Source: Sciscionella marina DSM 45152 (lineage in GTDB: Bacteria; Actinomycetota; Actinomycetes; Mycobacteriales; Pseudonocardiaceae). Taken from it: a stretch of DNA of 35,090 nt. The DNA is taken from contig NZ_KB905412.1 in the NCBI RefSeq assembly GCF_000379465.1, forward strand, positions 1 to 35,090, given 5' to 3'. The translations under genes and the position numbers were made by a program. This document shows, piece by piece, positions 16,519-25,958 of the stretch (position 1 is the first letter of the stretch; the number at the start of each line of letters is the position of its first letter). The notes under the pieces were generated by a model. The model was not told the origin of the DNA, ran no database searches, and saw only the letters and a list, made by a program, of their open reading frames with translations.

Positions 16519-19111
16519 TCCGCTCGATGTCCGCAGCCGCGGCCTCGAGACGGGTGCGCACCTTGGCGACCACGTCCTCGGGGGCGTTCGCCACGAACTT
16601 CTCGTTGCCGAGCTTGGCCTCGCAGCCCTTGTGTTCTTTCTCCGCGACGGACAGGTCCTTCTCCAGTCGCTTGCGCTCCGCGGCCACGTCCACGGCACCG
16701 GACAGGTCGAGTTCCACACCCGCCACCGCGCCGGTGAGCCCGACCTCGAGCGCCGCGCTCGCAGAGAACTCCTGCCCCGGCTCGTTGAGCCGCACGAGGG
16801 TGCGCACCGCGGGCAGCAGTCCCTCGACACCCGCACTGTCCAAACCGGACAGTCGCGCGGCAACCCGCTGGCCGGGTTTGAGGCCCTGATCCGAGCGGAA
16901 CCGCCGGATCTCGGTCACCAGCTTCTTGAAGTCCTCGATGCGGGTGCGTGCCTGCTGGTCGACCGGCTGCTCGCGCACCGTCGGCCAGTCGGCGATCACC
17001 AGGGACTCGCCGCCGGTGAGCGCGGTCCAGAGGGTCTCGGTGAGGAACGGCATCACCGGATGCAGCAGCCGCAGCAGGGTGTCCAGGACCGAACCGAGCA
17101 CCGCGCGGGTATTCGCGGCCCGCGCCTCGTCCCCCGAGTTGAGCGAGACCTTGGCCAGCTCCACATACCAGTCGCAGAACTCGTCCCAGGCGAACCGGTA
17201 GAGCGCGTCACTGACCTTGGCGAACTCGTACTCGGCGTAGTTGGCGTCCACGCTCGCGACCAGTTCCCGGCAGGCGTCCAGGATCCAGCGGTCGGCATCG
17301 GTGAGCAGCGCGGTGTCGATCTCCGCCTGCGGATCGGCCCCGTTGAGCATGGCGAACCGGGTGGCGTTCCACAGTTTGGTGCCGAAGTTGCGGGAGGCGG
17401 CCACCCACTCCTCGGAAATGGGCACATCCACTCCGGGGTTCGCCCCGCGCAGATAGGTGAACCGCAGCGCGTCCGCACCGTACTCGTCGATCCAGGCCAG
17501 CGGGTCCACGACATTGCCCGCGCTCTTGGACATCTTCTTGCCGTTGCCGTCCCGCACCATCCCGTGGAAGGCGATCGCCCGGAACGGCGGCTGCTTCATC
17601 GCGTAGATGCCGAACATCATCATCCGGATGACCCAGAAGAACACCAGGTCGTAGCCGGTGACAAGGACCGAGGTCGGGTAGAACTTGCGCAGATCCGCGG
17701 TGTCCTGCGGCCAGCTGAGCGTGGAGAACGGCCACAGCCCCGAGGAGAACCAGGTATCGAGCACATCCTCGTCCTGCGCCCAGCCCGGCGGCGGCTGCTC
17801 CCCCGGGCCGAGGCAGACCTGTTCGGATCCGTCCGGGGAGTACCAGACGGGGATCCGGTGCCCCCACCACAGCTGGCGGGAGATGCACCAGTCGTGCATG
17901 TTGTCGACCCAGTCGAAGTAGCGCTTCTCCATCTCCGGCGGGTTGATCGCCACCTGCCCGGAGCGCACCGCGTCCCCCGCGGCTTTCGCCAGGGGCTCGA
18001 CCTTGACGAACCACTGCAGCGAGAGGCGCGGCTCGATCGGTTCCTTGGAGCGCTCCGAATGCCCGACCGAGTGCAGATAGGGGCGCTTCTCCGCGACGAT
18101 GCGGCCCTGTTCGCGCAGTTTCTCGCGCACCGCGAGGCGGGCCTCGAACCGGTCCATGCCGTCGAACTCGGTTCCGGTCTCGGCGATGTGCCCGGTCTCG
18201 TCCATGATCGTGCGCATCGGCAGCTCGTGGCGGCGGCCGATCTCGAAATCGTTCGGATCGTGCGCCGGGGTCACCTTCACCGCGCCGGTGCCGAACTCCG
18301 GGTCCACATGGGAGTCGGCCACGATCGGGATCCGCCGCCCGGTCAGCGGCAGCTCCACCTCGGTGCCCACCAGGTGCGCGTACCGCTCGTCGTCCGGGTG
18401 CACCGCGACCGCGGTGTCGCCGAGCATCGTCTCCACCCGCGTGGTCGCCACGACCACCGAGTTCTCTCCCTCGCCGTAGCGCATCGAGACGAGCTCGCCC
18501 TCGACCTCTTTGTATTCCACCTCCGCGTCGGACAGCACGCTGCGCAGCACCGGCGACCAGTTCACCATGCGCTCCGCGCGGTAGATGAGCCCGTCGTCGT
18601 GGAGCCGCTTGAACATCGTGGACACGGCATCGGAAAGGCCGTCGTCCATGGTGAACCGTTCCCGGCTCCAGTCCACGCCGTCCCCGAGGCGGCGCATCTG
18701 CGCGAGGATCTGGCCGCCGTAGTTGCGCTTCCATTCCCAGACGCGCTCCACGAACCGTTCCCGCCCCAGCTCCCGCCGCGAGGTGCCTTCCTCGACGAGC
18801 TGGCGTTCCACCAGCGCGTGCACCGCGATCGAGGCGTGATCCATCCCGGGCAGCCACAGCGCCGCCTTGCCGCGCATCCGCTCCCGCCTGGTGAGCACAT
18901 CCATCAGGGTGTGCTCGAACGCGTGCCCGATGTGCAGGTTCCCGGTCACGTTCGGCGGCGGGATCACGATGGTGAACGGCTCGGCGGGCGAATCGGCGGA
19001 AGGACTGAAGTACCCGCGCTCTACCCAGCGTTCGTACAGCTCCGCTTCTACCTCGCCCGGTTGCCAGGTCGATGGGAGGGTGCTGTGCCGAGTCGCTGGG
19101 TTCTCACTCAC
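16487..19111 (-). CDS. valS: Valyl-tRNA synthetase
   Basis: 874 residues, full length for bacterial ValRS. This class I enzyme charges tRNA-Val with valine and edits mischarged threonine. HIGH-type motif NLHIGHA (HIGH at 60-63), KMSKS at 526-530, the editing domain between, the anticodon-binding region, and a C-terminal coiled-coil arm rich in Lys/Glu (about 805-874) that is characteristic of ValRS. ATG 19111 is 13 nt after the stop of the dehalogenase-like gene, so valS is probably read from that gene's transcript as well as from any promoter inside it. No T-box leader is possible in so short a gap. The 3' end overlaps the penicillin acylase gene on the other strand. Confidence 0.98.
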   Translation of the reverse strand: MSENPATRHSTLPSTWQPGEVEAELYERWVERGYFSPSADSPAEPFTIVIPPPNVTGNLHIGHAFEHTLMDVLTRRERMRGKAALWLPGMDHASIAVHALVERQLVEEGTSRRELGRERFVERVWEWKRNYGGQILAQMRRLGDGVDWSRERFTMDDGLSDAVSTMFKRLHDDGLIYRAERMVNWSPVLRSVLSDAEVEYKEVEGELVSMRYGEGENSVVVATTRVETMLGDTAVAVHPDDERYAHLVGTEVELPLTGRRIPIVADSHVDPEFGTGAVKVTPAHDPNDFEIGRRHELPMRTIMDETGHIAETGTEFDGMDRFEARLAVREKLREQGRIVAEKRPYLHSVGHSERSKEPIEPRLSLQWFVKVEPLAKAAGDAVRSGQVAINPPEMEKRYFDWVDNMHDWCISRQLWWGHRIPVWYSPDGSEQVCLGPGEQPPPGWAQDEDVLDTWFSSGLWPFSTLSWPQDTADLRKFYPTSVLVTGYDLVFFWVIRMMMFGIYAMKQPPFRAIAFHGMVRDGNGKKMSKSAGNVVDPLAWIDEYGADALRFTYLRGANPGVDVPISEEWVAASRNFGTKLWNATRFAMLNGADPQAEIDTALLTDADRWILDACRELVASVDANYAEYEFAKVSDALYRFAWDEFCDWYVELAKVSLNSGDEARAANTRAVLGSVLDTLLRLLHPVMPFLTETLWTALTGGESLVIADWPTVREQPVDQQARTRIEDFKKLVTEIRRFRSDQGLKPGQRVAARLSGLDSAGVEGLLPAVRTLVRLNEPGQEFSASAALEVGLTGAVAGVELDLSGAVDVAAERKRLEKDLSVAEKEHKGCEAKLGNEKFVANAPEDVVAKVRTRLEAAAADIERITARLAGLPE

Positions 19112-19124
19112 GATGACAAGTTTG

Positions 19125-19976
19125 TCATGTGGCCCGGAGGAACCGAATCAGGTGGTCACCTACCTCGCGGGGCCGCTCCTCGGGCAGGAAGTGACCACAG
19201 TCCGCGATCGCCTGCCCGGTGACCCGATCCGCGTAATCGCGCCAGATCTCCAGCGGATCCAGCCGGTCGAGCAGGCCCGACTCGCCCCACAGCGCGAGGA
19301 CCGGCATGCTCAGCCGGTGGCCCGCTTCGGCGTCCGCCTCGTCGTGCTCGGCGTCGTCCGGGAACGAGGCCCGGTAGTCCTCGAAGCCAGCGCGCAGCGC
19401 CCCGGGTGCGGAGAAGGCACGCACATAGTGCTCGATCGCCGCCGGATCGAGCGCGTGCCGCTGGTGGGTCCAGCGCTCGAAGAAATAGCCGAGGTATCCG
19501 GCGACGTCCTGACCGGCGAGACGTTCGGGAAGGTCCGGCTGCAGGTGAAACAGCCAGTGCCAATAGCCGCGCGCGAGTCCGGTGTCCATCCGCCGCCACA
19601 CCTCCCTCGTCGGAATGATGTCCAGCACGGCGAGCCTGCGCACCTGGTCCGGCCGGTCCAGCGCCCACCGGTGCGCGACCCGGGCGCCGCGGTCGTGGCC
19701 GATGACATCCACCCGTTCGTGACCGAGGCTGCGCACCAGTTCCGCGATATCGGTGGCCATGGTCCGCTTGTCGTAGCCCGACGGCGGCTTGTCGGTGTGC
19801 CCGTAGCCGCGCAGATCGGGCGCGATCACCGTGTGCGTCTCGGAAAGCGGACCGAACAGCTCGCGCCAGCAGTAGGAGGTCTGCGGCCAGCCGTGCAGCA
19901 ACACGACCGCGGGACCGGACCCGCCGGAGCGGTAGTGCATCCGGATCCCGTTCACCGTGGCCGTCGCCGACTCCAT
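19125..19976 (-). CDS. Fluoroacetate/haloacetate dehalogenase-like α/β hydrolase
   Basis: 283 residues with the oxyanion motif HGWPQT and nucleophile motif GHDRGAR. Compared from memory with the Rhodopseudomonas palustris fluoroacetate dehalogenase, all functional positions are present: nucleophile Asp95, carboxylate-binding Arg96 and Arg99, Asp119 in AVLDIIP, fluoride-pocket His140-Trp141 and Tyr201 (FEDYR), Trp169, and catalytic His262 in GHFLPEE. Asp95-to-Asp119 (24) and Asp95-to-His140 (45) spacings match the family. Epoxide hydrolases lack the Arg pair. It likely hydrolyses a haloacetate-like acid; C-F cleavage is inference. It is divergent from a CGNR regulator and upstream of valS. Confidence 0.85.
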   Translation of the reverse strand: MESATATVNGIRMHYRSGGSGPAVVLLHGWPQTSYCWRELFGPLSETHTVIAPDLRGYGHTDKPPSGYDKRTMATDIAELVRSLGHERVDVIGHDRGARVAHRWALDRPDQVRRLAVLDIIPTREVWRRMDTGLARGYWHWLFHLQPDLPERLAGQDVAGYLGYFFERWTHQRHALDPAAIEHYVRAFSAPGALRAGFEDYRASFPDDAEHDEADAEAGHRLSMPVLALWGESGLLDRLDPLEIWRDYADRVTGQAIADCGHFLPEERPREVGDHLIRFLRAT

Positions 19977-19990
19977 ACCCGTCTCCGTTC

Positions 19991-20047
19991 TAACTGGTTC
20001 AGATGGTTAGCACAGTATCCGAAGATTTTAACCCCATCCAGTGGTTA
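19991..20047. promoter_or_regulatory. Two TAAC-N11-GTTA operators between the dehalogenase-like and CGNR genes
   Basis: The 81-nt divergent spacer contains TAAC-N11-GTTA twice, at 19991-20009 and 20029-20047, with the same spacing and both followed by G. The second copy ends 10 nt before the CGNR start. They are probable binding sites of the CGNR protein and would control both directions. An AT-rich GAAGATTTTA lies between them. Confidence 0.6.
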
Positions 20048-20057
20048 GACTGATCCG

Positions 20058-20609
20058 ATGGAAGCGGACTGGTCCTTCGAGGGCGGGCGACCGTGCCTCG
20101 ATCTGGTCAACACCTTGCGTGATCGCCTCTTCGGCGGCCGTGAGCTGCTCACCGACACCGGCGCACTCGCCGACTGGCTGCTCGCCGCGGGCCTGCTCGG
20201 GAATCGGCCGCGGGTGCGCGCGGCGGAGCTGCTTGCCGCGCGGGAGCTGCGCGAGGCGATCGACCGACTGCTGACCACGCCCCGCCCCTCGAACGCGGAT
20301 ACGCGGCTGCTCAACGACACGGCGGCCGGAACCGAGCTCCTGCCACCGCGGCTGCACCGCCGCCCGGACGGCACGCTTCGGCGGGAAACCCCGCGCCCGC
20401 GCGAACCCGTGCGCACCGCGCTCGCCGCGGTGGCCGCCGATGCGATCGAACTGGCCACCAGCGAGATCCGGGTCCGGATATGCGCGGGTGAGGACTGCGC
20501 GCTGCGGTTCGTGGACAGCTCGCCGAAACGCAACCGGCAGTGGTGTTCGATGGCGCGCTGCGGGAACCGTGCGAAGGCCCGGGCGCATTACCAACGACAC
20601 AGGCAGTGA
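20058..20609 (+). CDS. CGNR zinc-finger transcriptional regulator (ABATE domain)
   Basis: 183 residues. The N-terminal ABATE domain opens with FEGGRPCLDLVNTL, and the C-terminal CGNR finger reads RICAGEDCALRFVDSS, then RQWCSMARCGNRAKARAHYQ, giving four zinc-binding cysteines and the basic DNA-contact helix. Such proteins are stress- or metabolite-responsive regulators in actinobacteria. Divergence from the dehalogenase-like gene and the paired operators point to control of that gene and of itself. The ligand would bind the ABATE domain and could be the halogenated acid; this is inference. The leader is very short, suggesting a nearly leaderless mRNA. Confidence 0.9.
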   Translation: MEADWSFEGGRPCLDLVNTLRDRLFGGRELLTDTGALADWLLAAGLLGNRPRVRAAELLAARELREAIDRLLTTPRPSNADTRLLNDTAAGTELLPPRLHRRPDGTLRRETPRPREPVRTALAAVAADAIELATSEIRVRICAGEDCALRFVDSSPKRNRQWCSMARCGNRAKARAHYQRHRQ

Positions 20610-20635
20610 ACGCCACCTCGTGCAATCATGGAGCC

Positions 20636-21457
20636 ATGGGCAGGGTGACGGTACGCAGGCCGGTGCGGATGATCACCGCCGACGGGCAGCGGCGACGTCC
20701 GGACGCGCTCGCCGCGGAGGAACCCATGGAGCTGCGCGTCGGCGGGTCATCACTGACCGTGACGATGCGGACGCCCGGCGATGATGTGGAGCTCGCCCAC
20801 GGTTTCCTGCTCGGCGAGGGCGTGATCTCGGCGCGCGAGGATGTGGCGAGCGCGCGCTATTGCGCGGGAACCGATGAGGACGGGCACAACACCTACAACG
20901 TGCTCGATGTCCGGCTGGCCGAAGGGGTCGAGCTCCCGGTTCGTGGCCTGGAGCGCAATTTCACCACCACATCCTCCTGCGGGGTGTGCGGCAAGGCCGC
21001 ACTCGAATCGGTGCGCACCACGAGCCGCTATCCGCCGGCCGCGGACCCGCTGCGGGTCTCCCCCGCCGTGCTCGCCACGCTCCCGGACAGACTGCGTGCC
21101 GCGCAGAAGGTGTTCGCCGCCACCGGCGGGGTGCACGCGGCGGGCCTGTTCACCGCGGACGGCGAACTGCTGGTGGCGCGCGAGGACATCGGCAGGCACA
21201 ACGCGGTGGACAAGGTGCTCGGCTGGGCGCTGATGGCCGAACGGGTCCCGGCGCGCGGCTGCGTCCTGATGGTCTCCAGCAGGGCCTCCTTCGAGCTGGT
21301 GCAGAAGGCCGCGATGGCCGGGGTGCCGATGCTGGCCGCGGTCTCGGCGCCGTCCTCGCTCGCGGTCGAGCTCGCCGCCGAACAGGGCATCACCGTGCTC
21401 GGTTTCGTGCGCGGCAACCACATGAACGTCTACACCCATGGCGAGCGGGTGCCATGA
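20636..21457 (+). CDS. fdhD: Formate dehydrogenase accessory sulfurtransferase FdhD
   Basis: 273 residues from ATG 20636; longer starts run back into the CGNR gene in another frame. FdhD passes sulfur from a cysteine desulfurase to the molybdenum cofactor of formate dehydrogenase. Diagnostic motifs are TSSCGVCGK with Cys115 and Cys118, VFAATGGVHAAGLF, and EDIGRHNAVDKVLGW. No formate dehydrogenase gene is present in the window, so its client is elsewhere. The TGA overlaps an ATG that opens a 25-codon mini-ORF leading to the esterase gene. Confidence 0.95.
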   Translation: MGRVTVRRPVRMITADGQRRRPDALAAEEPMELRVGGSSLTVTMRTPGDDVELAHGFLLGEGVISAREDVASARYCAGTDEDGHNTYNVLDVRLAEGVELPVRGLERNFTTTSSCGVCGKAALESVRTTSRYPPAADPLRVSPAVLATLPDRLRAAQKVFAATGGVHAAGLFTADGELLVAREDIGRHNAVDKVLGWALMAERVPARGCVLMVSSRASFELVQKAAMAGVPMLAAVSAPSSLAVELAAEQGITVLGFVRGNHMNVYTHGERVP

Positions 21458-21531
21458 GCGAGCCTCGCGGCGTTTCATCGACACAGCGCCCGGGTGAAGC
21501 GCCGGGTTCCGCCGAGGAGCGAGAGCGATGA
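21454..21531 (+). CDS. 25-residue mini-ORF bridging fdhD and the esterase
   Basis: ATG 21454 overlaps the fdhD TGA (ATGA), and its own TGA overlaps the ATG of the next gene (ATGA at 21528-21531). The peptide is hydrophilic and charged, ending in EERER. The most likely role is to carry ribosomes from fdhD into the esterase by coupled translation; a functional peptide is possible but unsupported. The esterase also has its own GAGGAG ribosome binding site within this ORF. Confidence 0.4.
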   Translation: MSEPRGVSSTQRPGEAPGSAEERER

Positions 21532-22412
21532 ATCGCCCGATATCCCGGCGCGGACTGCTGCTCGGTGGGGCGGGAGCCGCGGCGGCCGTCGCCGGATTCA
21601 CCATCGCCGAACCGGACGCGGAACCGTCGACACCGAACCGGAAACCGCGCCCGGTCGAGTACACCCCGGTCACCGTGGAACGGGTGCGCTCGCGAGCCCG
21701 TGGGCGCACCGTGCACCTGGCCATCACCCGGCCGAGCGGGGTGAACCCGGAGCGGCTCCCGGTGTGCCTGCTGCTGCACGGTCTGCACGGCAACGCCCGC
21801 GGGATTTTGCCCCGGCTCGCCCCGCGGATGGCCACCAGCATGAACGGCGGCGCGCTCACGCCGTTCGTGTTCGCCGCGCTGGACGGGGGCGACAACTACT
21901 GGCATCACGCGCGCCTGACCGACGACCCGATGCGGATGCTGCTGGACGAGGCCCCGGCCTGGCTCGCCGAACGCGGATTCCAGCGGACCCCGTTCGCCGC
22001 GGCGGGTGTTTCCATGGGTGGATTCGGCGCGCTGCTCTACGCCAGGCGAAGAGCCGAACGGGACGATCCGGTTCGCGCGGTCGCCGCGCTCTCCCCCGGT
22101 CTGCTGCTGTCCTGGACCCTGATGCGCAAACGGCACGCGTTCACCGGTGCGCCGCAGTGGGCGGATCTCGACCCGCTGCGCCATGTGGACGCGCTGCGCG
22201 GGATTCCCACCGGAATCTGGTGTGGGACAAGCGATCCGTTCATCACCGGGGCGCGGCGGTTCATCGCGGCCGCCCATCCGGAATTCACTCATCTCGCGCC
22301 GGGCAAACACAGCACGCGGTTCTGGAACACCTGCGTACCGAGCCTGCTTGATTTCCTCGGGAAATACGCACCCGTTTACGGTGCCGACCGGCCGGGCGGG
22401 AACCCGATATAG
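21528..22412 (+). CDS. Tat-exported α/β-hydrolase esterase
   Basis: 294 residues. A twin-arginine signal (ISRRGLLLGGAGAAAAVAGF, residues 5-24) sends it through the Tat pathway. The catalytic fold is of the esterase D/antigen 85-like group: oxyanion loop LLLHGLHG, nucleophile Ser162 in AGVSMGGFG, Asp236 in CGTSDPF, and His261 in PGKHSTRFW. The substrate is unknown; acyl-ester hydrolysis or acyl transfer in the envelope is likely by fold. Its translation is probably coupled to fdhD through the mini-ORF upstream, and the next gene begins 7 nt after its stop, so it belongs to the CGNR-fdhD run of genes. Confidence 0.85.
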   Translation: MNRPISRRGLLLGGAGAAAAVAGFTIAEPDAEPSTPNRKPRPVEYTPVTVERVRSRARGRTVHLAITRPSGVNPERLPVCLLLHGLHGNARGILPRLAPRMATSMNGGALTPFVFAALDGGDNYWHHARLTDDPMRMLLDEAPAWLAERGFQRTPFAAAGVSMGGFGALLYARRRAERDDPVRAVAALSPGLLLSWTLMRKRHAFTGAPQWADLDPLRHVDALRGIPTGIWCGTSDPFITGARRFIAAAHPEFTHLAPGKHSTRFWNTCVPSLLDFLGKYAPVYGADRPGGNPI

Positions 22413-22419
22413 TGGGCGC

Positions 22420-22884
22420 ATGCTGGATCTACCCGCACCATTGCGTGCCCGCGGCCCGGATCCGGCCGACCATCAGGTCATCGTCGAGCACTTCCCGCGG
22501 TGGTGGTCCGATTCCCGAAGCGTTTCCGGCGCAGGCGAACTCGCCGGTCTGGTACAGCCACTGTTCCTCGAGCATTTCGCCGACACCAGCCTTGTCGTGC
22601 ACGATGATTCCGGTGAGCTGGCCGCGTTCCTGATCGCGTTGCTCTCCCAGAGCAAGCCGAACGAGTCCTACATTCATTTCGTCGGAATCGATCCCGAATA
22701 CCGGGGAAAAGGTATCGGGAAAACCATGTACGAATGGTTTTTCGCGACGGCGAGGAAACACGACCGCGATACGGTTTCCGCGATCACAGGGCAGGACAAT
22801 CACGGCTCGATCGCATTTCACACGAACATGGGATTTTCCGTGGACACCAGCGGCGAAATGGTGAAATTCCGCAGGAAAATCTAG
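22420..22884 (+). CDS. GNAT-family N-acetyltransferase
   Basis: 154 residues from ATG 22420. The acetyl-CoA binding motif A is VGIDPEYRGKGIGKTMYEWF (R/Q-x-x-G-x-G/A pattern), followed by the motif B helix with HGSIAFHTNMGF, typical of GNAT enzymes that acetylate amines or protein N-termini. The substrate cannot be predicted. It starts 7 nt after the esterase stop and ends overlapping the convergent methyltransferase gene by 4 nt. Confidence 0.88.
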   Translation: MLDLPAPLRARGPDPADHQVIVEHFPRWWSDSRSVSGAGELAGLVQPLFLEHFADTSLVVHDDSGELAAFLIALLSQSKPNESYIHFVGIDPEYRGKGIGKTMYEWFFATARKHDRDTVSAITGQDNHGSIAFHTNMGFSVDTSGEMVKFRRKI

Positions 22885-23708
22885 GCGGTTTCCCCGAAGG
22901 CGAACCGGTAGAGACGCAGTGAGTCCTTCAGCAGCGGGGTCCGGGCGATGAGTTCGTAGACACCGCGCAGGACCGGATCCCCGATGCGGCCGGATTCGCT
23001 GGTGACAGCACGTTCCTCGACGCGGCGCAGAGTCGGGATCAGGTGTTCGATCTCGGCTCCGCCGTCGATCGACCAATTCATCCGGAACGCGCTGGTGAAC
23101 CCCGGCAACATCCGGGACACCCGCACCACCCAGGAGACCGCGCCGTCGAACAGTAGCTCTCCACCGGAGAATCGTTCGGTGATCCTGCTGAGCAGCGTGC
23201 GCACCTGCTCTCGTTCCAGGTACATCAGCAATCCCTCGGCGATCACCAGCACCGGACGCTCGGCAGGAATCTCGGCGAGCCATTCGGTATCGGTGACCGA
23301 GGAACCGATCATGCGGTAACCCGGCCGCTCCTCGTAGATCCGCCGCCGAAGCTCGATCACCTCGGGAAGGTCCACATCGAACCAGCGAACCCGTTCGGGC
23401 AGATCGAGCCGGATCGCCCGGCCGTCCAGTCCGCAGCCGAGCTGGAGCACCGTCGCCTCGGGGTGACGGGCGAGAAAGTCGCTCGCCCACTCGTCCAGTC
23501 GCTTGGCGCGCAACACCACGAGCGCCCGGTCTCCGGAAGTGGCACGCATCCGGAAGGAACCGAAGTCGTAGTCGATCCGGTCGATGGCCTCGGCGGCGAC
23601 CGTGTCCCCGAGTATCGGACGGGCCGAACGACTGTCCCGCGCGCGATGATAGAGCGTCACCAGCATGGTCCACTTGACGTCGGTGAAGTCCACCGTCCCG
23701 GTAGCCAT
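22881..23708 (-). CDS. SAM-dependent methyltransferase, leucine carboxyl methyltransferase / TcmP-like family
   Basis: 275 residues. The motifs TVLQLGCGLDGRAIRLD (SAM motif I), RVRWFDVDLPEVIELRR and VLVIAEGLLMYLE are diagnostic of the PPM1/Omt family of O-methyltransferases, found in polyketide tailoring and as many uncharacterised actinomycete copies. No biosynthetic cluster is nearby, so the substrate is unknown. ATG 23708 lies 31 nt after the clpX stop on the same strand, so it could be cotranscribed with clpX, though there is no functional link. Confidence 0.88.
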   Translation of the reverse strand: MATGTVDFTDVKWTMLVTLYHRARDSRSARPILGDTVAAEAIDRIDYDFGSFRMRATSGDRALVVLRAKRLDEWASDFLARHPEATVLQLGCGLDGRAIRLDLPERVRWFDVDLPEVIELRRRIYEERPGYRMIGSSVTDTEWLAEIPAERPVLVIAEGLLMYLEREQVRTLLSRITERFSGGELLFDGAVSWVVRVSRMLPGFTSAFRMNWSIDGGAEIEHLIPTLRRVEERAVTSESGRIGDPVLRGVYELIARTPLLKDSLRLYRFAFGETA

Positions 23709-23739
23709 GCCGTGATATTACGCCCGGAGCGGGCCCGGA

Positions 23740-25026
23740 TCAGGCCGACTTCTCCCGGCGCTCGCGGCGGCTCGGCTGGCGTGCCACGATGGTCGGATTC
23801 ACGTTCTCCCGCACGGTCTGCTCGGTGATCACGACCTTGGCGACGTCCTCGCGGGACGGAATGTCGTACATCACCGGCTGGAGCACTTCCTCCATGATCG
23901 CGCGCAGCCCACGGGCCCCGGTCCCGCGCAGGATGCCCTGATCGGCGATCGCCTCGAGCGCGGTCTTGGTGAACTCGAGCTCCACGTTGTCCAGCTCGAA
24001 CAACTTCGTGTACTGCTTCACCAGCGAGTTGCGCGGCTCGGTCAGGATCGCGACGAGCGCGTCCTTGTCCAGATTGGTCACCGAGGCCACGATCGGCACC
24101 CGGCCGATGAACTCGGGAATCAGGCCGAACTTGATCAGGTCCTCAGGCATGGTGTCGGCGAAGAAATCGGTGGTGTCGATCTCCTCCTTGGAGCGGATCT
24201 CCGCACCGAAACCGAGGCCGTGCTTGCCGACCCGGTCCTGGATGATCTTCTCCAGGCCCTGGAACGCCCCCGCGACGATGAACAGCACGTTCGTCGTGTC
24301 GATCTGGATGAACTCCTGGTGCGGATGCTTGCGGCCGCCCTGCGGGGGCACGCTCGCCGAGGTCCCCTCGAGGATTTTCAGCAGCGCCTGCTGCACACCC
24401 TCGCCGGACACGTCCCTGGTGATCGAAGGGTTCTCCGACTTGCGGGCGATCTTGTCGACCTCATCGATGTAGATGATGCCCGTCTCGGCCCGCTTGACGT
24501 CGTAATCCGCCGCCTGGATCAGCTTGAGCAGGATGTTCTCCACATCCTCACCGACGTAGCCCGCCTCGGTCAGCGCGGTCGCGTCGGCGATGGCGAACGG
24601 AACGTTGAGCATGCGCGCGAGGGTCTGGGCGAGGTGGGTCTTCCCGCAGCCGGTCGGGCCGAGCATCAGGATGTTCGACTTCGCCAGCTCGACGTTGTCC
24701 TCGCCCGCGCTGCGCCCGCCGTTCTTCTCCGAGGCCTGGATGCGCTTGTAGTGGTTGTACACGGCCACCGCGAGAACCTTCTTGGCCTCGTCCTGACCGA
24801 TCACGTACTGCTCGAGGAACTCCCGGATCTCGGTGGGCTTGGGCAGCTCCTCCAGCTCCACCTCGCCGGATTCGGCGAGCTCCTCCTCGATGATCTCGTT
24901 ACAGAGGTCGATACATTCGTCACAGATGTACACGCCGGGTCCGGCGATGAGCTTCTTCACCTGCTTCTGGCTCTTGCCGCAGAAAGAGCACTTGAGCAGG
25001 TCCCCGCCGTCACCGATTCGTGCCAT
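23740..25026 (-). CDS. clpX: ClpXP protease ATPase subunit ClpX
   Basis: 428 residues. This hexameric AAA+ unfoldase recognises tagged proteins and threads them into ClpP. N-terminal zinc-binding domain with Cys13, Cys16, Cys35 and Cys38; Walker A GPTGCGKT (123-130); pore loop GYVG (156-159); Walker B IIYIDE (184-189); RKH loop in [10 protein letters not shown]; and a ClpP-docking loop with LGFG in place of the IGF of E. coli. ATG 25026 opens the zinc domain. It is separated from clpP2 by 258 nt that contain a long hairpin, so it probably has its own promoter. Confidence 0.98.
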   Translation of the reverse strand: MARIGDGGDLLKCSFCGKSQKQVKKLIAGPGVYICDECIDLCNEIIEEELAESGEVELEELPKPTEIREFLEQYVIGQDEAKKVLAVAVYNHYKRIQASEKNGGRSAGEDNVELAKSNILMLGPTGCGKTHLAQTLARMLNVPFAIADATALTEAGYVGEDVENILLKLIQAADYDVKRAETGIIYIDEVDKIARKSENPSITRDVSGEGVQQALLKILEGTSASVPPQGGRKHPHQEFIQIDTTNVLFIVAGAFQGLEKIIQDRVGKHGLGFGAEIRSKEEIDTTDFFADTMPEDLIKFGLIPEFIGRVPIVASVTNLDKDALVAILTEPRNSLVKQYTKLFELDNVELEFTKTALEAIADQGILRGTGARGLRAIMEEVLQPVMYDIPSREDVAKVVITEQTVRENVNPTIVARQPSRRERREKSA

Positions 25027-25284
25027 GACCGCTGACCTCGTCCCCTCCGGCGCGTGGACCGCGCCTGAACGTCCTGTCGTTTACAACCGCTTTACGGCCG
25101 GGCGCCGAGCCCCACAACCCGGGGACCGCGGGAATACCACGACGGTACCCGCAGAACCCCCGGTTGTGGGGGAACAAGTCTGCAACGGCATGCCCGGCGA
25201 GCGGGTTGCGCTCGTCATCGCAGCCGTCACCAGCACTTTACCGGCTGGAAAGCGCCGCTGTCATGAGCGCGCGCCCACCGAGTC
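25027..25284. other. clpP2-clpX intergenic region
   Basis: No gene is seen. It holds the large hairpin described separately (25110-25171). The minus-strand sequence between the hairpin and clpX, GTAAAGCGGTTGTAAACGAC (about 25076-25095), is AT-richer and is the most likely place for a clpX promoter. A defined sigma-factor box could not be assigned. Confidence 0.4.
25110..25171 (-). terminator. Long hairpin between clpP2 and clpX
   Basis: CCCCACAACC (25110-25119) pairs with GGTTGTGGGG (25162-25171). After one C·C mismatch GGGG (25121-25124) pairs with CCCC. Further in, GCGGG-aa-TACC (25128-25138) faces GGTA-CCCGC (25144-25152) around a 5-nt loop. It lies 113 nt after the clpP2 stop and 83 nt before clpX. 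It is either a terminator for clpP1P2 or a control element for clpX; there is no clear U-run. Confidence 0.55.
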
Positions 25285-25926
25285 TCAGTCCTTGGCCGAC
25301 GCCTTCCGGTACGGGAAGATGTCGTCGATGATCCCGTAGTCCTTCGCCTCCTGGGCGGTGAGGATCTTGTCCCGCTCGACGTCCTTGCGCACCTCGGCGG
25401 CGTCCTTGCCGGTGTGCCTGGAGAGCATGGTCTCCATCTGCTCCCGCATCCGCGAGATCTCCGCGGCCTGGATCTCCAGGTCGGAGACCTGACCCTGGAT
25501 CACGCCCGAGATCGCGGGCTGGTGGATCAGGATCCGCGCGTTCGGCAGCGCCGCACGCTTACCCGGGGTCCCCGCCGCCAGCAGCACCGCGGCGGCCGAA
25601 GCGGCCTGGCCGAGGCACACCGTGGCAATGTCCGGGCGCACGAACTGCATCGTGTCGTAGATCGCCATCAGCGAGGTGAACGAACCACCCGGCGAGTTGA
25701 TGTATATCTGGATCTCGCGGTCCGGATCGTCGGCCTCGAGGTGCAGCAGCTGCGCCATCACGTCGTTCGCCGAGACATCGTCCACCTGCACGCCGAGGAA
25801 GATGATCCGTTCCTCGTAGAGCTTGTTGTACGGGTTCGACTCCTTGACCCCGTAGCTGGTGCGCTCGATGTAGGAGGGGAGGGTGTAGCGGGCCTGTGGG
25901 ACCGGGTACCTGTTCATCGCGTCCAT
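25285..25926 (-). CDS. clpP2: ATP-dependent Clp protease proteolytic subunit ClpP2
   Basis: 213 residues, a serine protease subunit that forms barrel-shaped rings with ClpP1. Catalytic triad Ser110 (GQAASAAAV), His135 (LIHQP) and Asp186 (ERDKIL). The N-terminal [20 protein letters not shown] extension and the order after clpP1 mark it as the ClpP2 type. ATG 25926 is preceded by GAAGGAG at 6 nt spacing. It follows clpP1 by 32 nt, and the pair is certainly one operon. Confidence 0.97.
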   Translation of the reverse strand: MDAMNRYPVPQARYTLPSYIERTSYGVKESNPYNKLYEERIIFLGVQVDDVSANDVMAQLLHLEADDPDREIQIYINSPGGSFTSLMAIYDTMQFVRPDIATVCLGQAASAAAVLLAAGTPGKRAALPNARILIHQPAISGVIQGQVSDLEIQAAEISRMREQMETMLSRHTGKDAAEVRKDVERDKILTAQEAKDYGIIDDIFPYRKASAKD

Positions 25927-25958
25927 CGGAAACTCCTTCGCTGCTCGTTCGGTTGGTC

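Noticed and set aside
15974-19222. A very long open frame (1082 codons) on the plus strand opposite valS
   Set aside because: It is the antisense shadow of valS, whose motifs and length are complete; the shadow is Arg/His/Val-rich low-complexity with no family features, as expected from GC-rich third positions.
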